Position numbers and translations under genes: made by a program. The notes under the pieces were generated by a model. It was not told the origin of the DNA and ran no database searches. It was given only the letters and a program-made list of their open reading frames with translations. A stretch of DNA of 64,000 nt from positions 682,001-746,000 of the forward strand of contig MOWL01000047.1 of NCBI GenBank assembly GCA_002110485.1. The letters are read 5' to 3'. Shown piece after piece: positions 54,154 through 64,000 of this stretch. Source of the stretch: Emergomyces orientalis. Lineage: Eukaryota; Ascomycota; Eurotiomycetes; Onygenales; Ajellomycetaceae. Each line of letters starts with the position of its first letter. Positions within the stretch are counted from its first letter, which is position 1.

Positions 54154-55359
54154 ATGGAAAAGTTCTCTCAGTTCAGAGATAGGGGTACGCGCCTTGCCAA
54201 TTACTCCCTGTACTGCGCAGCACGCACAATTACTACCATGGTGTCTTACAATGCTCTCCAGGCTCGGGAATCGCCCCTTTTCTACCTATCCCCTCCCAGC
54301 CATCGGGAATATACCTTCCATTTCACATCTTCCTCTTCTGCATGAGGCTGCCGTTGCTGATAACCGCGTTTGTCGCCTACTTTTGCGTTCTCCAATGGCT
54401 GCCCATTGGATCCTTGGGTAAAAAAGCCTCCCTGTGGATAATGCTGGGCATCCCAGGCATATGGTGGATTGATCTTCAGATAGATGGCGTTAAGAAAGGG
54501 TATGCGATCGTGTTTCTTCCTCCGCTCCCCCCAGTGGCTATTGCCAGTGCTCTAACCATGGCTTGACAGATCGCTGGCCATGCACCACTCCACCCGACTC
54601 CCAGGCCCCGGATCCGTGATTGCTTCATCATTCACTTCCCCAATCGATGCCCTTTACCTTGCCGCTATATTTGATCCCATATTCACGGTGTCGTATCCGT
54701 TCACATGCAAGGTCCAGCAGATCACCCTAGTCCAAGCTATTCTTCGGGCATTCGCTGGCCCCGAAATCAAACCACTCGCAAACTCGCATCTGGTGGATAT
54801 AGCAACGCTGATAAAACGGCATCCTAACAGCCCCATCGTGGTGTTTCCAGAATGCACAACAACGAACGGCAAAGGTATCCTGCAAATGAGTCCATCTCTT
54901 GTCACTGTATCTGCGGTGACAAGGATCTTCCCTGTCAGCCTCCGGTACACCCCCGCGGACATCACCACCCCGATACCAAAATCATACAGGTCTTTCCTTT
55001 GGAATCTCTTGAGCAAACCTACCCATTGCATCCGCGTGAGAATTGCGGAGAGTATTCTACTCCCGATGTCCAGCATAAATGACAACAAAATAACCAATAC
55101 CAATACTATGAAGAACGGTTCTCGTCCTGGACCTGCAGAACGACAGCCATCGTATGACTATAATTATTTTGACACATTAGACGCCAAGTTAGCCGAGTCC
55201 TTCGTAGACCTTGACGCGTCGTTAACGAGCGGGGAACAGACGCTGCTAAATCAGGTTGGCGAGTCGCTGGCTCGATTAGGACGAGTAAGGCGGGTTGGGC
55301 TGGGGGCCAAAGATAAACAGCAATTTGTCAAGTTATGGACGACAGGCAAGAGAAAATAG
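54154..55359 (+). CDS. LOA1: Lysophospholipid acyltransferase, Loa1/Vps66-like
   Basis: Exons 54154-54184, 54262-54499 and 54570-55359; introns of 77 and 70 nt (gtacgc..tctccag; gtatgc..ttgacag) join in frame to 352 residues. The N-terminus MEKFSQFRDRGSGIAPFLP, a hydrophobic span at about 31-75 and PGIWWIDLQIDGVKKG fit the yeast Loa1/Vps66 group, which acylates lysophosphatidic acid at the ER and lipid droplets. Motif I (normally HX4D) is FTSPID at 111-116, so Asp is kept and His is replaced by Phe. Motif III is FPECTTTNG at 182-190, with Cys for the usual Gly. The C-terminal third is charged. The symbol is by resemblance. Confidence 0.8.
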
Positions 55360-57834
55360 CACGGGTGGTGTTGGCGTACGTTTTTATAATACTAATTCTT
55401 TAATATATCTTCTTATTTTATATTTTATTTATTTTATGTACCTGCTCAATCGGTCGATAACCATCTCCTTTTTCTCCTGTGGCATTTGCTGGTCGGCCTG
55501 CTGAGATTCTACGGTTCCTGGTGGGATTTGTTCTTTTTTTATTCTGATGCATACATATAGACGAATATACGTCTCGTACATTCTCAGTGAGGCAGAGTTA
55601 GGCCCCCTGTGAGATATGACAAAGTTTGAAGTGATATATCTATACGCAAGGTAAGAGATGTATATCAGGGTACATGGGGGGATGAATCTGTCCACTCTCC
55701 TCTCCTCTACAACTGTATGTCTGTTAAGCCTAGTTTGCCGCGCCATTTAAAGAAACCAGCGTCCATGGATCCAATCTGATTTCTGTTACCTCATGCCGAA
55801 GAATATGCCAAGGTTCAAACCCAGGGCTAAAGTCAGCAATTCTGGAGTCCCAACGATTCCTTTCGCTCTTCGATGGTTCCTTCAATATTTACTCGATAAA
55901 AGACTTATCTAGGCGGTGTGTCTGACATTTGGCTACATCGGCAAAGAATCCTGTTGGTGAGAAGGGCGAAAGGAAAACTTTGCGCAGATCATTTACTGGT
56001 GAACGTGATAATACCGCGTCAGGGGATGCATAATTGCCTGTGATGCTATATATAGAACTTGGCCCTTGCACCCATCCTTGAGGCCAAAAATGCGGGGCTT
56101 GTTTTTAACTCCTTAGCTAAACTTAACGGAGTAACTATGTATGCTTTTAATCCATACGCAAGTACGGAGTATTTTCTTCAGTGAGGGATTCAGTTTCAAG
56201 TTCCTCGGCCTGGCAAGGAGTAATATTTCGTACTAGTAATTATCCAGCCTTGGAATTGATGCTCTGCATATTGATGTTTGATGGCGGACCTCAAGAGAGC
56301 AGAAGAGGTAGCTACTTTGTTTTAACTCCGTATTTCAATTAAAAGGCGGCTGGTGAAGATGTCAAATAATCCCAGTCGCCTTTTTGATATTCATTTCTAA
56401 TTCCCGGGTAGATTTCATGGTAAGAGTTGCTCACAGAGCAGCAGGTGGATCAACGGATGGGTAAATGAAATGTGCTCTGCTTCGTTCGGACGAAGACATC
56501 AACTTATCGTCAGATATATCAGTATACGAATTCCCTGGCTGTGTTCGTGCTGGGATTGTGGTGCGATAGAGGTCGCAGCAAAAAAATTGAGCCCCCTGAA
56601 TACGGATTAGCTAGTTAACTTCTATGTGTTTTATATTTTATCGTAACTGCCTAGGGACCTAAATAGGTACAGTAACTACAACGCTTACAGCTAGAATCAA
56701 CAACATTTCTTAATGGCCATCTCCTCTTTAGAACGCCAGGATCACAAATTGTACACCTCCCTCTCCCCACCATTTCAAGTTGCATCAGAGAAGCTCTCAA
56801 AAACCTTATTAGTGTATCTTACTTACCTCTTTAGTCCCTTGCTAACATAAAGTGACGCAGTGAGCCCAGCCGCGGCACTGAGTAGTTATCCCAGTCAAGG
56901 ATGCAGCAGAAGTCAACGAATAATAGCTGAAACCTGCCGCTTGGTTGCTCCCTAGATACCCGTACAGTCAGTTAGTCACCTGTCCACTGCAGTGCAATTC
57001 CACTACAAATGCCGTTTTGGCCCTCGAGGTGATGTTAGCCGTGGCTTGTACTGCGTATGCACGCCACCAACATCTCTCGCCAACCCATTTGACTATTGGA
57101 CAAACCCTGGGTGATGGCCCCAGCGGATCCAACCCAAAGCCCGACTTAGCTTCAGCCAAAACGGCGATTCTTAAATTCTAGCCTGGTTTGGAGTGCCGAT
57201 GGGCTCTTTGAAACGAAAAAAAAAAGGGCACGAAGGGACCGAAACCAAAAGCAATCAATCGTTGACGATATAGTTATCGAGCTGAAGGGTTTTTATCCCC
57301 TTACCGAATAACCTGAGGGAAATTGAGTCCCACATCTCTACAGCTAATATCAAAACATCGGGTTACCCCATGCTGCCACAGCCTCGCCTAGGCATGTGTG
57401 TGCATTGCGGATGTCTGAACCTTGTCTGCCAGTGGATGGCCGCCCGGATTTCTGGGGAGATTGTCATGTTAGCTGTGATTTCCGGTTGGCTCTAAGAAAA
57501 GAAACAAAATAAAAAGATCCCGCATCCAGATATCTGACACAACCCCACCAGATGTGATCTTCTTCCAACAGTATGGAATCCCTCATACACTGTTGGTTAT
57601 TCTCCATGTCTCCCAACATGCCACCAGTCCAGCAAACCAGCGGCTTTCCCTACTCCGCTTGCGTGTTAAGGCGATTCTGATTTTCAAGCCGCCGCCCCGC
57701 CTGGATAGCCTCGCACCTCATAGAGGGATTCCCTCCTGGTCTGCCAGAGAGCAGGCTTTATTTCTTCTCCCCCGTTCATTATCCAGCGCCCACTTTAACG
57801 TCTACGGTGCGACAATAACAAGAACACCAGCAGT
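55360..57834. other. Intergenic
   Basis: About 2.5 kb. A repeated octamer-like word, ACGGAGTA or its complement, appears near 56128, 56164 and 56325. ORFs at 55429-55746 (minus) and 56945-57181 (plus) have no splice, start or family support. Confidence 0.45.
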
Positions 57835-60028
57835 ATGACGTTCCTTGGTATATCAAGACCCAAGGCTTCCCATCCTCATCGGCGATCCAACACACCTACT
57901 ATCAGCCCGCCGCTCCCCTTCCCACCATCGTATTACCAACAAAATGTCTCCTCGCCCGTCATAAATCCTCCGCTGGTGCATCCGGGGCTTGCCAATCCAG
58001 ATTACTTTCAACAGCCTCCCCGCCCTGCGCCTCCTCGTCCCGATGCTGTAGTTTCTCATCATGTTCAAAACTCGCCTCATCTTAATGTCCACCCACCACC
58101 ACCCCCGCTGGAAGATCACCCTGCTTATCGAGATATCCACCCCCCCGTGAACAACGCCAGCAGCGGCTTTAATGGCGATGAGAAGCGCAGTAGCAGCACT
58201 CACGCCTTTATTCCATTTAGTCCCTCAGATTACGACATCTCAAGGTTGTCTTTCCTGTCGTCACAACACCTTCCTCCTAGCCCGCCCAACTCTCCACCCA
58301 TATCACCATCCCTCTCGCCTACCCCCTCACAAGCCCGCTTTACTTCCACCTGGCTACCCCCAGAACAACCTGTACAGCGCATACAATCCTACGAACCTCG
58401 CCCAAAATGGCGTCATTATCATCGTCACCTTTATCACCCGTCACACGACAGTGCCCCTACAACTGCCCCTACAACCTCCAAAGGGTCCACTCGGGCGAGT
58501 TTGAACAGCGACACCGACCAGGACCATAGTTCCTCTGGTGGACCTGTTGATCTCTCTGATCTTCTTTCCGGGAAGCTGGACGAAGTCATTGCCTCCATAG
58601 ATGATCAGGAATTTAGCGGCATGGAGAGAGATTTACGTACGTTGCTAGGGCCATCGTTCTCATTGCACCTTGTTAATAACCAATTTTGTCACATAGGCGT
58701 GAGCTACCACCAGCCTCAACCGCCACTTCGTGGCGGAGATAGCGGACGGCCATTCCGCGTGCGCAAACGCCGCACATACCCGTCGAATATCAATTATTTC
58801 TCAAAGGTGTGCCACTATGCAAACTCTCGGCTTCCGGATTCTCTCACGCCCTTGAGACTGTAAGCTTTTTCTCTTCCCCCATGCCAAGTTAGATGCTAGG
58901 TACACATTTAAATTAACCCCCCAATTTTCTTCTTCTTACAGCTATATACCTACATACCCTCTCCTCTGCCTGGCAGCGCGCTTCTCCCAAAGAGTCTACA
59001 ACAAACCCACTGGGGCTGAGCGCGAAACCCGGGTCGAGGCTGACTGGCGCCTCGGCACGAAAGCAATGGTCATAAAATCTGAACCAGTCGACAACATGAA
59101 CGTAATTGTCTTTGCCATCCGCGGCACACACAGCTTCCGCGACTGGGCTACGAACATGAACTCGGACCCCGTCGCGCCAGAAAACTTTCTCGACGACCGC
59201 GGGAATCTGTGCCATGCCGGATTCCTCTCTGTCGCGCGCCGCATGGCCAGGCCCGTCGCCGTACGGCTGCAGCAGATACTGGACGAAAATCCTTCGCGCA
59301 TCTCATGCTCCCTCGTGATCACGGGCCACTCAGCAGGTGGCGCTATCGCCAGCCTGCTATACATGCACATGTTGTCGGAGACGCTAAAGTCTGACCTGAT
59401 ACGGATGCGCGATTGCTTTAAGCGTGTACACTGCATCACCTTCGGCGCGCCGCCAGTGTCGCTACTGCCGTTACAGAAACCTGTTGGGCCCGGCCGTGAC
59501 CGGTTCCAAAAATGGCTATTCTTCTCGTTTGTGAACGAGGGCGACCCTGTACCCCGCGCGGATAAAGCGTACGTCCGGTCGCTAGTGGACCTGTACATCT
59601 CGCCTGCACCTCCATTCCCTCGATCCCCTTCCGCGGGCCCAGAGGAAACCACAACTCGAAAATCAACCTCGATGAGCCTACAGCAAAAATTTTATCTCCT
59701 TGGCGGCAAGAAGACTACAAGCAACAACAAAAACAACAACAATTGCGACCTGGAAAAAGTCCACGATCCGATGCCCACAGTAATATGGAAGACGCCGCCG
59801 TCGTCCCTTTGCGCAGCGGGGAACCTGATCCTGCTTCGCGGGGGCGACAAGGAAAATGAGAAAAATTATGTACAAGATGGAGGTTATGCGGAAGCGTTTC
59901 TGATGAAAGACGATGATTTGCGGGACGTGGTGTTTGGGGATCCAATGATGCATGTTATGGAATTGTATGAGCAACGCATTGAGATTTTGGCGACGAGTGC
60001 AGTGACGGCACGCTTTTCATTGCGGTGA
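57835..60028 (+). CDS. Class 3 lipase with long proline-rich N-terminus
   Basis: Exons 57835-58636, 58697-58859 and 58942-60028; introns of 60 nt (gtacgt..cacatag) and 82 nt (gtaagc..cttacag) give 683 residues. The first 270 residues are disordered, Pro/Ser/His rich (HPPPPPLEDH, PPSPPNSPPISPSLSPTPS). The lipase_3 domain (alpha/beta hydrolase) runs from about 325: VIVFAIRGTHSFRDWATN (oxyanion region), then LVITGHSAGGAIASLLY with nucleophile Ser 452, FVNEGDPVPR with a candidate catalytic Asp, and a late His in MHVMELY. A Lys/Asn-rich insert (TTSNNKNNNN) precedes the C-terminal part. No signal peptide or strong transmembrane helix, so probably intracellular. Substrate unknown; monoacylglycerol or diacylglycerol likely. 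Confidence 0.88.
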
Positions 60029-60959
60029 GCACGCCTCAGGCAGGTAAATTCATGATGTGTATGGATGGGGTTATTATTGGAGTTTCGGGGGATATACCAT
60101 ACCATAGATACTTATCACGGCATGCCTTTTTTTTTTTCCCTGCTTTGTTCTTCGTTTACTTCACATCCCGCATATTTCATGCCTTGGGCGTGGTCGTTTT
60201 ACTTGACCTTTTCCCTACTTCTCTTTCATTTCCTGTCTTCTCTTGGTACACCTTGTTCATTCATTCGATTCCCATCTGTCTGCTGGCGCATTTTATTCAA
60301 AAGTGAACCACGGGCACACGCGCAGATCAGTAATATGGTGCAAGTTGGCTTGTACACTGGAAACTAAAAAAGAAAACGGAAAAGGGCTATTCGTTCTTCC
60401 CAATTTTATTCTTTCCTCTCCTTCTCCTTGTACTTCTTCGTTTTCTGTCGTCTCCTAGATATGGGAATCCCTGATGACATTGGTTTCAAACAAGTTCATT
60501 ATAGATATAAAAACTTTATCGCTCTACATTCTCTTACAAAACTCTGAACAACCTTTTCGAGGTGTTATGGTACAGAAAATGTCACGATTAAGCCTCGCAG
60601 ATATAGCAGTTTTCCCCAATTCTTGATTCCTCGTACATGGGGGTAAGCAGGTGCTGCTATCTAGTACTATAAATAAATGTCTAAGAGAAATGCCACCCCC
60701 AATTATGTCAAAATGCAAAATGGAAAACACCTCATAGTATGTATTTACATTTTCAACTTTTGGACCCCCCTCGCCTCTCCCCATCTTGCCTATGAAAAAC
60801 AATTAAGATAAAATAATACAGAATCCGTTGCTCTCAACGGCCTGGTTTGCACGAAAGAAAAAAAAAACTATCAGAAATCCAGAATCGATATCTATTGAGG
60901 AAATGCCACAGGCATTGAGAACTTTGGAAAAAGCAGAACATAAAAGGAAAATAGAATTT
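60029..60959. other. Intergenic between converging lipase and ILV3
   Basis: Convergent 3' regions; T-rich runs at 60128-60140 and no gene. Confidence 0.5.
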
Positions 60960-63067
60960 CTACAACGCGTCGGTAATACAGCCATGGCTTGCGTCTTTGA
61001 CAGTTCTGTGCGTTGAGTAAAATGTCATTAGTAAGAAAGCCTCTTTCAATAGAAACAATGAATACGCCTACTATGAAGGGCATAAAGCACAGACGGAGTG
61101 GGGAGTTACGTACCTAGCATATTTACCTAGCGTCCCTCTCATCTTCATTCCCGTAGGAGGATTCAGTCCCTTACTCTCCCTATCTACCCACTCTATCCTC
61201 CGCCGCGCAAGAATATCTTCAGAGACGTTCAGGTCGAGCAAACGCTGTTCCGCGTCGATGGTGATGACATCACCATCTTCGACGAGCGCAATAGGTCCAC
61301 CAACTGCGGCTTCGGGGACGATGTGGCCGATCAGGAAACCGTGCGAGCCGCCACTGAAGCGGCCGTCTGTGATTAGCGCCACAGACGAGCCTAGACCGGC
61401 GCCCATGAGGGCGGAGGAGGGTTTGAGCATTTCTGTTGGGGAAGTGCAACAAAAAGTTAGCGCTGAGTTTGCCCATAACAGTTGCTCCCGTCTTGGGTGG
61501 GTGAGATGAATAACGTACCAGGCATTCCGGGACCACCTTTGGGCCCTGTGTAGCGAATTACCACGACCGTCTTCTCATTTTTTGAAATTTCATTCCGTTC
61601 CAATGCTTTTATAAAATCGTCTTCATGGTCGTAAACCTTAGCCTTGCCAGTGAACTCAGTACCCTCCTTGCCCGTAATTTTGCCAACGCTACCTTCGGGA
61701 GCCAGGCTTCCGCGGAGGATCTGGATGTGTCCAGTTTTCTTGACAGGATTGCTGAGGGGTCGAATTATCTTCTGGTCTGCGGGAAAGTCGGGGGCTTTCT
61801 CAAGATTTTTGGCCAGAGTTTGGCCAGTAACGGTCATTCCAGAGCCGTCGATGAGGCCCTCTCTCAGGAGGAATTTCAGCAAGGCAGGAGTACCACCAAT
61901 TGCATGTAGATCAGCCATGACATATTTGCCGGAGGGTTTGAGATCTGCGAGGAAGGGGATGCGGTCACTGACGGACTGGAAGTCGTCAATTGTGAGTTTA
62001 ATGCCGACAGAGTCAGCAATGGCAATCAGATGGAGCACAGCGTTGGTAGAACCACCGGTGATGTTGACAAGAATCATCGCATTCTCGAACGCCTGGCGCG
62101 TTAAGATGTCAGAGGGCCTGATATCCTCCTTGAGAAGTGTCTTAATTGCTTCGCCAGCCGCTAGACATTCTAGATCCTTGACTTTGGATTCTGCAGGGTT
62201 GGACGAGGACCCTGGTAGCGTCATACCCATAACCTCGATCGCGGAGGCCATGGTGTTGGCAGTGTACATACCACCACAAGCACCACCACCAGGGCAAGCG
62301 TGTCGGATGATATCGTATCGCTGAGCCTCAGTGATCTCGCCCGTCAGAAATTGGCCGTAAGCTTGGAACGCGGACACGATGTCAATATCAGCGTTGTTCT
62401 GGGTTACTGCGCAGCCCGGTTTGATGGTTCCACCGTAGACCATCAAACTTGGTCGGTTTACTCTTCCCATGGCCATAACGACGCCGGGCATATTCTTGTC
62501 GCAGCCGGGGATGCTGATGTTGGCATCATACCATTGACCGCCCATGACCGTCTCAATCGAGTCCGCAATGAGATCCCGACTCTGCAAACTGTACCGCATA
62601 CCTTTGGTGCCCATGCTGATACCATCACTGACGCCTATGGTGTTGAACTGATAGCCGATAAGCCCTGCCTTTTGCACACCCTCGCGCACTCGGTTGCTTA
62701 AATCGAGGAGGTGCATGTTGCACGGGTTTCCGTTATACCAGACACTCGAGATGCCAACCTGAGCTTTCGACATATCCTCTGGGGTCAAGCCTGTGGCGTA
62801 GAGCATAGCCTGTGAAGCGCCCTGGGAAATGGGTTGCGTGACATGTTGAGACACGCTGTTGAGCTTCCTCTCCTTTGAAGATGAATATGGGGATGAAGTT
62901 GCGGAGAAAAATCGCCTGGAAAAGTGTTTTGGGTTAGCAATAGAAGTTTAAGCAACTTCAGCAGCTCGCACTTATATAGAATGCTTGAAAACATACGAGG
63001 ATAGCGGAATGAGCAGCCTCCTCAAGCTGTTGGGCACCTGGCTCCGTGCCTGTAGCTGGAGCATCAT
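60960..63067 (-). CDS. ILV3: Dihydroxyacid dehydratase, mitochondrial
   Basis: Converts dihydroxyacids to 2-keto acids in valine, isoleucine and leucine/pantothenate synthesis; a mitochondrial Fe-S enzyme. Exons 63067-62997, 62915-61519, 61432-61114 and 61005-60960; introns of 81, 86 and 108 nt all have GT-AG ends and ctaac-like branches in the first two. 610 residues. The N-terminus (MMLQLQARSQVPNSLRRLLI then RFFSATSS) is a typical presequence with an Arg-x-Phe cleavage region. Fe-S cysteines: NPCNMH (89), PGCDKNMPG (162) and GACGGMYTANTM (237). The C-terminus TDGRFSGGSHGFLIGHI, RGTLGKYARTV and SHGCITDAL matches the family. The two adjacent ATGs at 63067 and 63064 are equally possible. Confidence 0.96.
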
Positions 63068-64000
63068 GGAAGTTTGTGTGTGGAGGTATAGGTCCGAGCG
63101 CAGAGCATGTGAAGCTATAGTGTTCTTTTGTCAGTCAATGAGCGCACCTCAACTTGCCAAGGTCCAAGCCAATCGATCCTTAAATTTTGACTCCGCGGCC
63201 TCTGCGTACAATATGTAAATTGGGGGAGGAATGTGGATGGCGAACAAGTTGAAGATGAAAAAGTAATTATATAAGCTCGAAGCTGGTGTGGAGAAAGGCC
63301 GATGTCGGGGAGGCTGGTCTTGGCGTGTGCTGGCCAATAGGGTGATGACATAAAGGTCAGCAACTAACTAGAAACAAGGGACTCGGGAGATATCCATAGA
63401 CTACTGTGGGCGGTGATTGCTGAATTGTTGTCTTTATTATTATTTTACTGGTCTGCATGTATACAGGGATTAACACCATGCTCTAACTATGCGTAAGCTG
63501 TTTATTATTTACACAGTCATGAAAGAAGAGAAGTGGGCAAATGCAAATATGGGATTTCAAAAATGGACATGAAGAGAATAGGAGATAAAAAAATATGGGA
63601 AAGGGGTCATCATGTGTCGTTATGCAGAACAAATTAATAAAAGGTAGAGGATCTGAAGAAACGAAGTACCGTCGTAATACGCCCATTTTCTCTTAGCTAT
63701 TATCTGTTATCCTGTCTCCATTAACTGTCTGTTTGCATCAATAGATGAACGGGGAGGTGAAACAGGGTGGGCCGAAGTTAGTTGTCAGTATCGTAAGCAG
63801 CATTAAATGGCGTCGTAGTACCAATCAAAGAAGAGGTATAGGTGTGAAGTGAAGATAAGGAGAAGAAAAGAAGAAAAGAAGTAAAGGAAGAGAGCGAAAA
63901 GGGAAGTCACAAGGAGGACAAAAACGAGCACAGAAACACAGAGACTAAAACGAACGGAGTGAGAATGAACAGGTCGGACAGTCAACGGAAAGGAAGCCTT
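63068..64000 (-). promoter_or_regulatory. Upstream region of ILV3
   Basis: No gene seen. A purine-rich block on the plus strand (63838-63960; CT-rich on the ILV3 sense strand) is similar in kind to the tract before eEF3 but lies about 800 nt away, so a link to ILV3 is uncertain. Confidence 0.3.

Noticed and set aside
55429..55746. Minus-strand ORF of 105 residues
   Set aside because: Low-complexity AT-rich DNA without family resemblance or splice signals; overlaps the 3' region of the acyltransferase gene.
56945..57181. Plus-strand ORF with a hydrophobic stretch, possible secreted peptide
   Set aside because: First codon is not an ATG in good context, there is an equally long overlapping antisense ORF, and no supporting introns.
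1..64000. CRISPR arrays, operons, riboswitches or prokaryotic ribosome-binding sites
   Set aside because: The sequence is eukaryotic nuclear DNA; the tandem arrays seen are microsatellites, LINE tails or minisatellites.

Overview
The window is nuclear DNA of a filamentous ascomycete. Genes carry short (54-108 nt) spliceosomal introns with GTANGT-like donors, and the gene set includes the fungal-only translation factor eEF3. The mix of FunK1-type kinase and APH-family kinase copies, fungal-specific families of unknown function and CpG-poor repeats points to Eurotiomycetes, most likely Onygenales (the order of Coccidioides and the Ajellomycetaceae). That placement is inference; no marker gene here settles a species.

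Layout. 1-5.5 kb: a poorly resolved left edge with pieces of an acidic protein gene on the minus strand and several microsatellites. 5.5-20.9 kb: a normal gene block with eEF3 (one intron), two tandem intronless genes for proline-rich single-pass membrane proteins, a candidate micro-gene whose start codon is split by an intron, an Emw1/TTC27-like TPR protein and an unknown Ser/Gln/Pro-rich protein. 21.2-52.4 kb: a 31-kb island of mobile elements and broken genes. It holds a CpG-depleted Tad1-like LINE (minus), an AT-rich reverse transcriptase fragment of another LINE (plus), a cluster of fungal-specific genes and pseudogenes (a FunK1 kinase with an internal deletion, a PD-(D/E)XK-like gene, a truncated APH kinase, a DUF3723-like fragment, a Tc1/mariner remnant), a second 6.35-kb LINE with RNase H bounded by a 12-bp target duplication, an intact Ty1/copia element with identical 102-bp LTRs, and broken copies of a UMP-kinase-like and a PfkB/Mak32-like gene. 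53.9-64 kb: normal genes again: a Loa1/Vps66-like acyltransferase, a class 3 lipase, and mitochondrial dihydroxyacid dehydratase (ILV3).

The conserved genes are housekeeping functions (translation elongation, TPR scaffold, lipid metabolism, branched-chain amino-acid synthesis) and do not form a pathway together. The island records successive insertions of different ages: nearly CpG-free LINE copies (old), a LINE whose second ORF is free of net frameshifts but carries nine nonsense codons, eight of them TGA (intermediate), and an open copia element with identical LTRs (young). I did not find a novel defence or metabolic system. The most unusual items are the decapeptide-encoding minisatellite inside one LINE's endonuclease, the mosaic nonsense-only decay of the other LINE, the intron-split start codon, and the paired membrane proteins with internal repeats.
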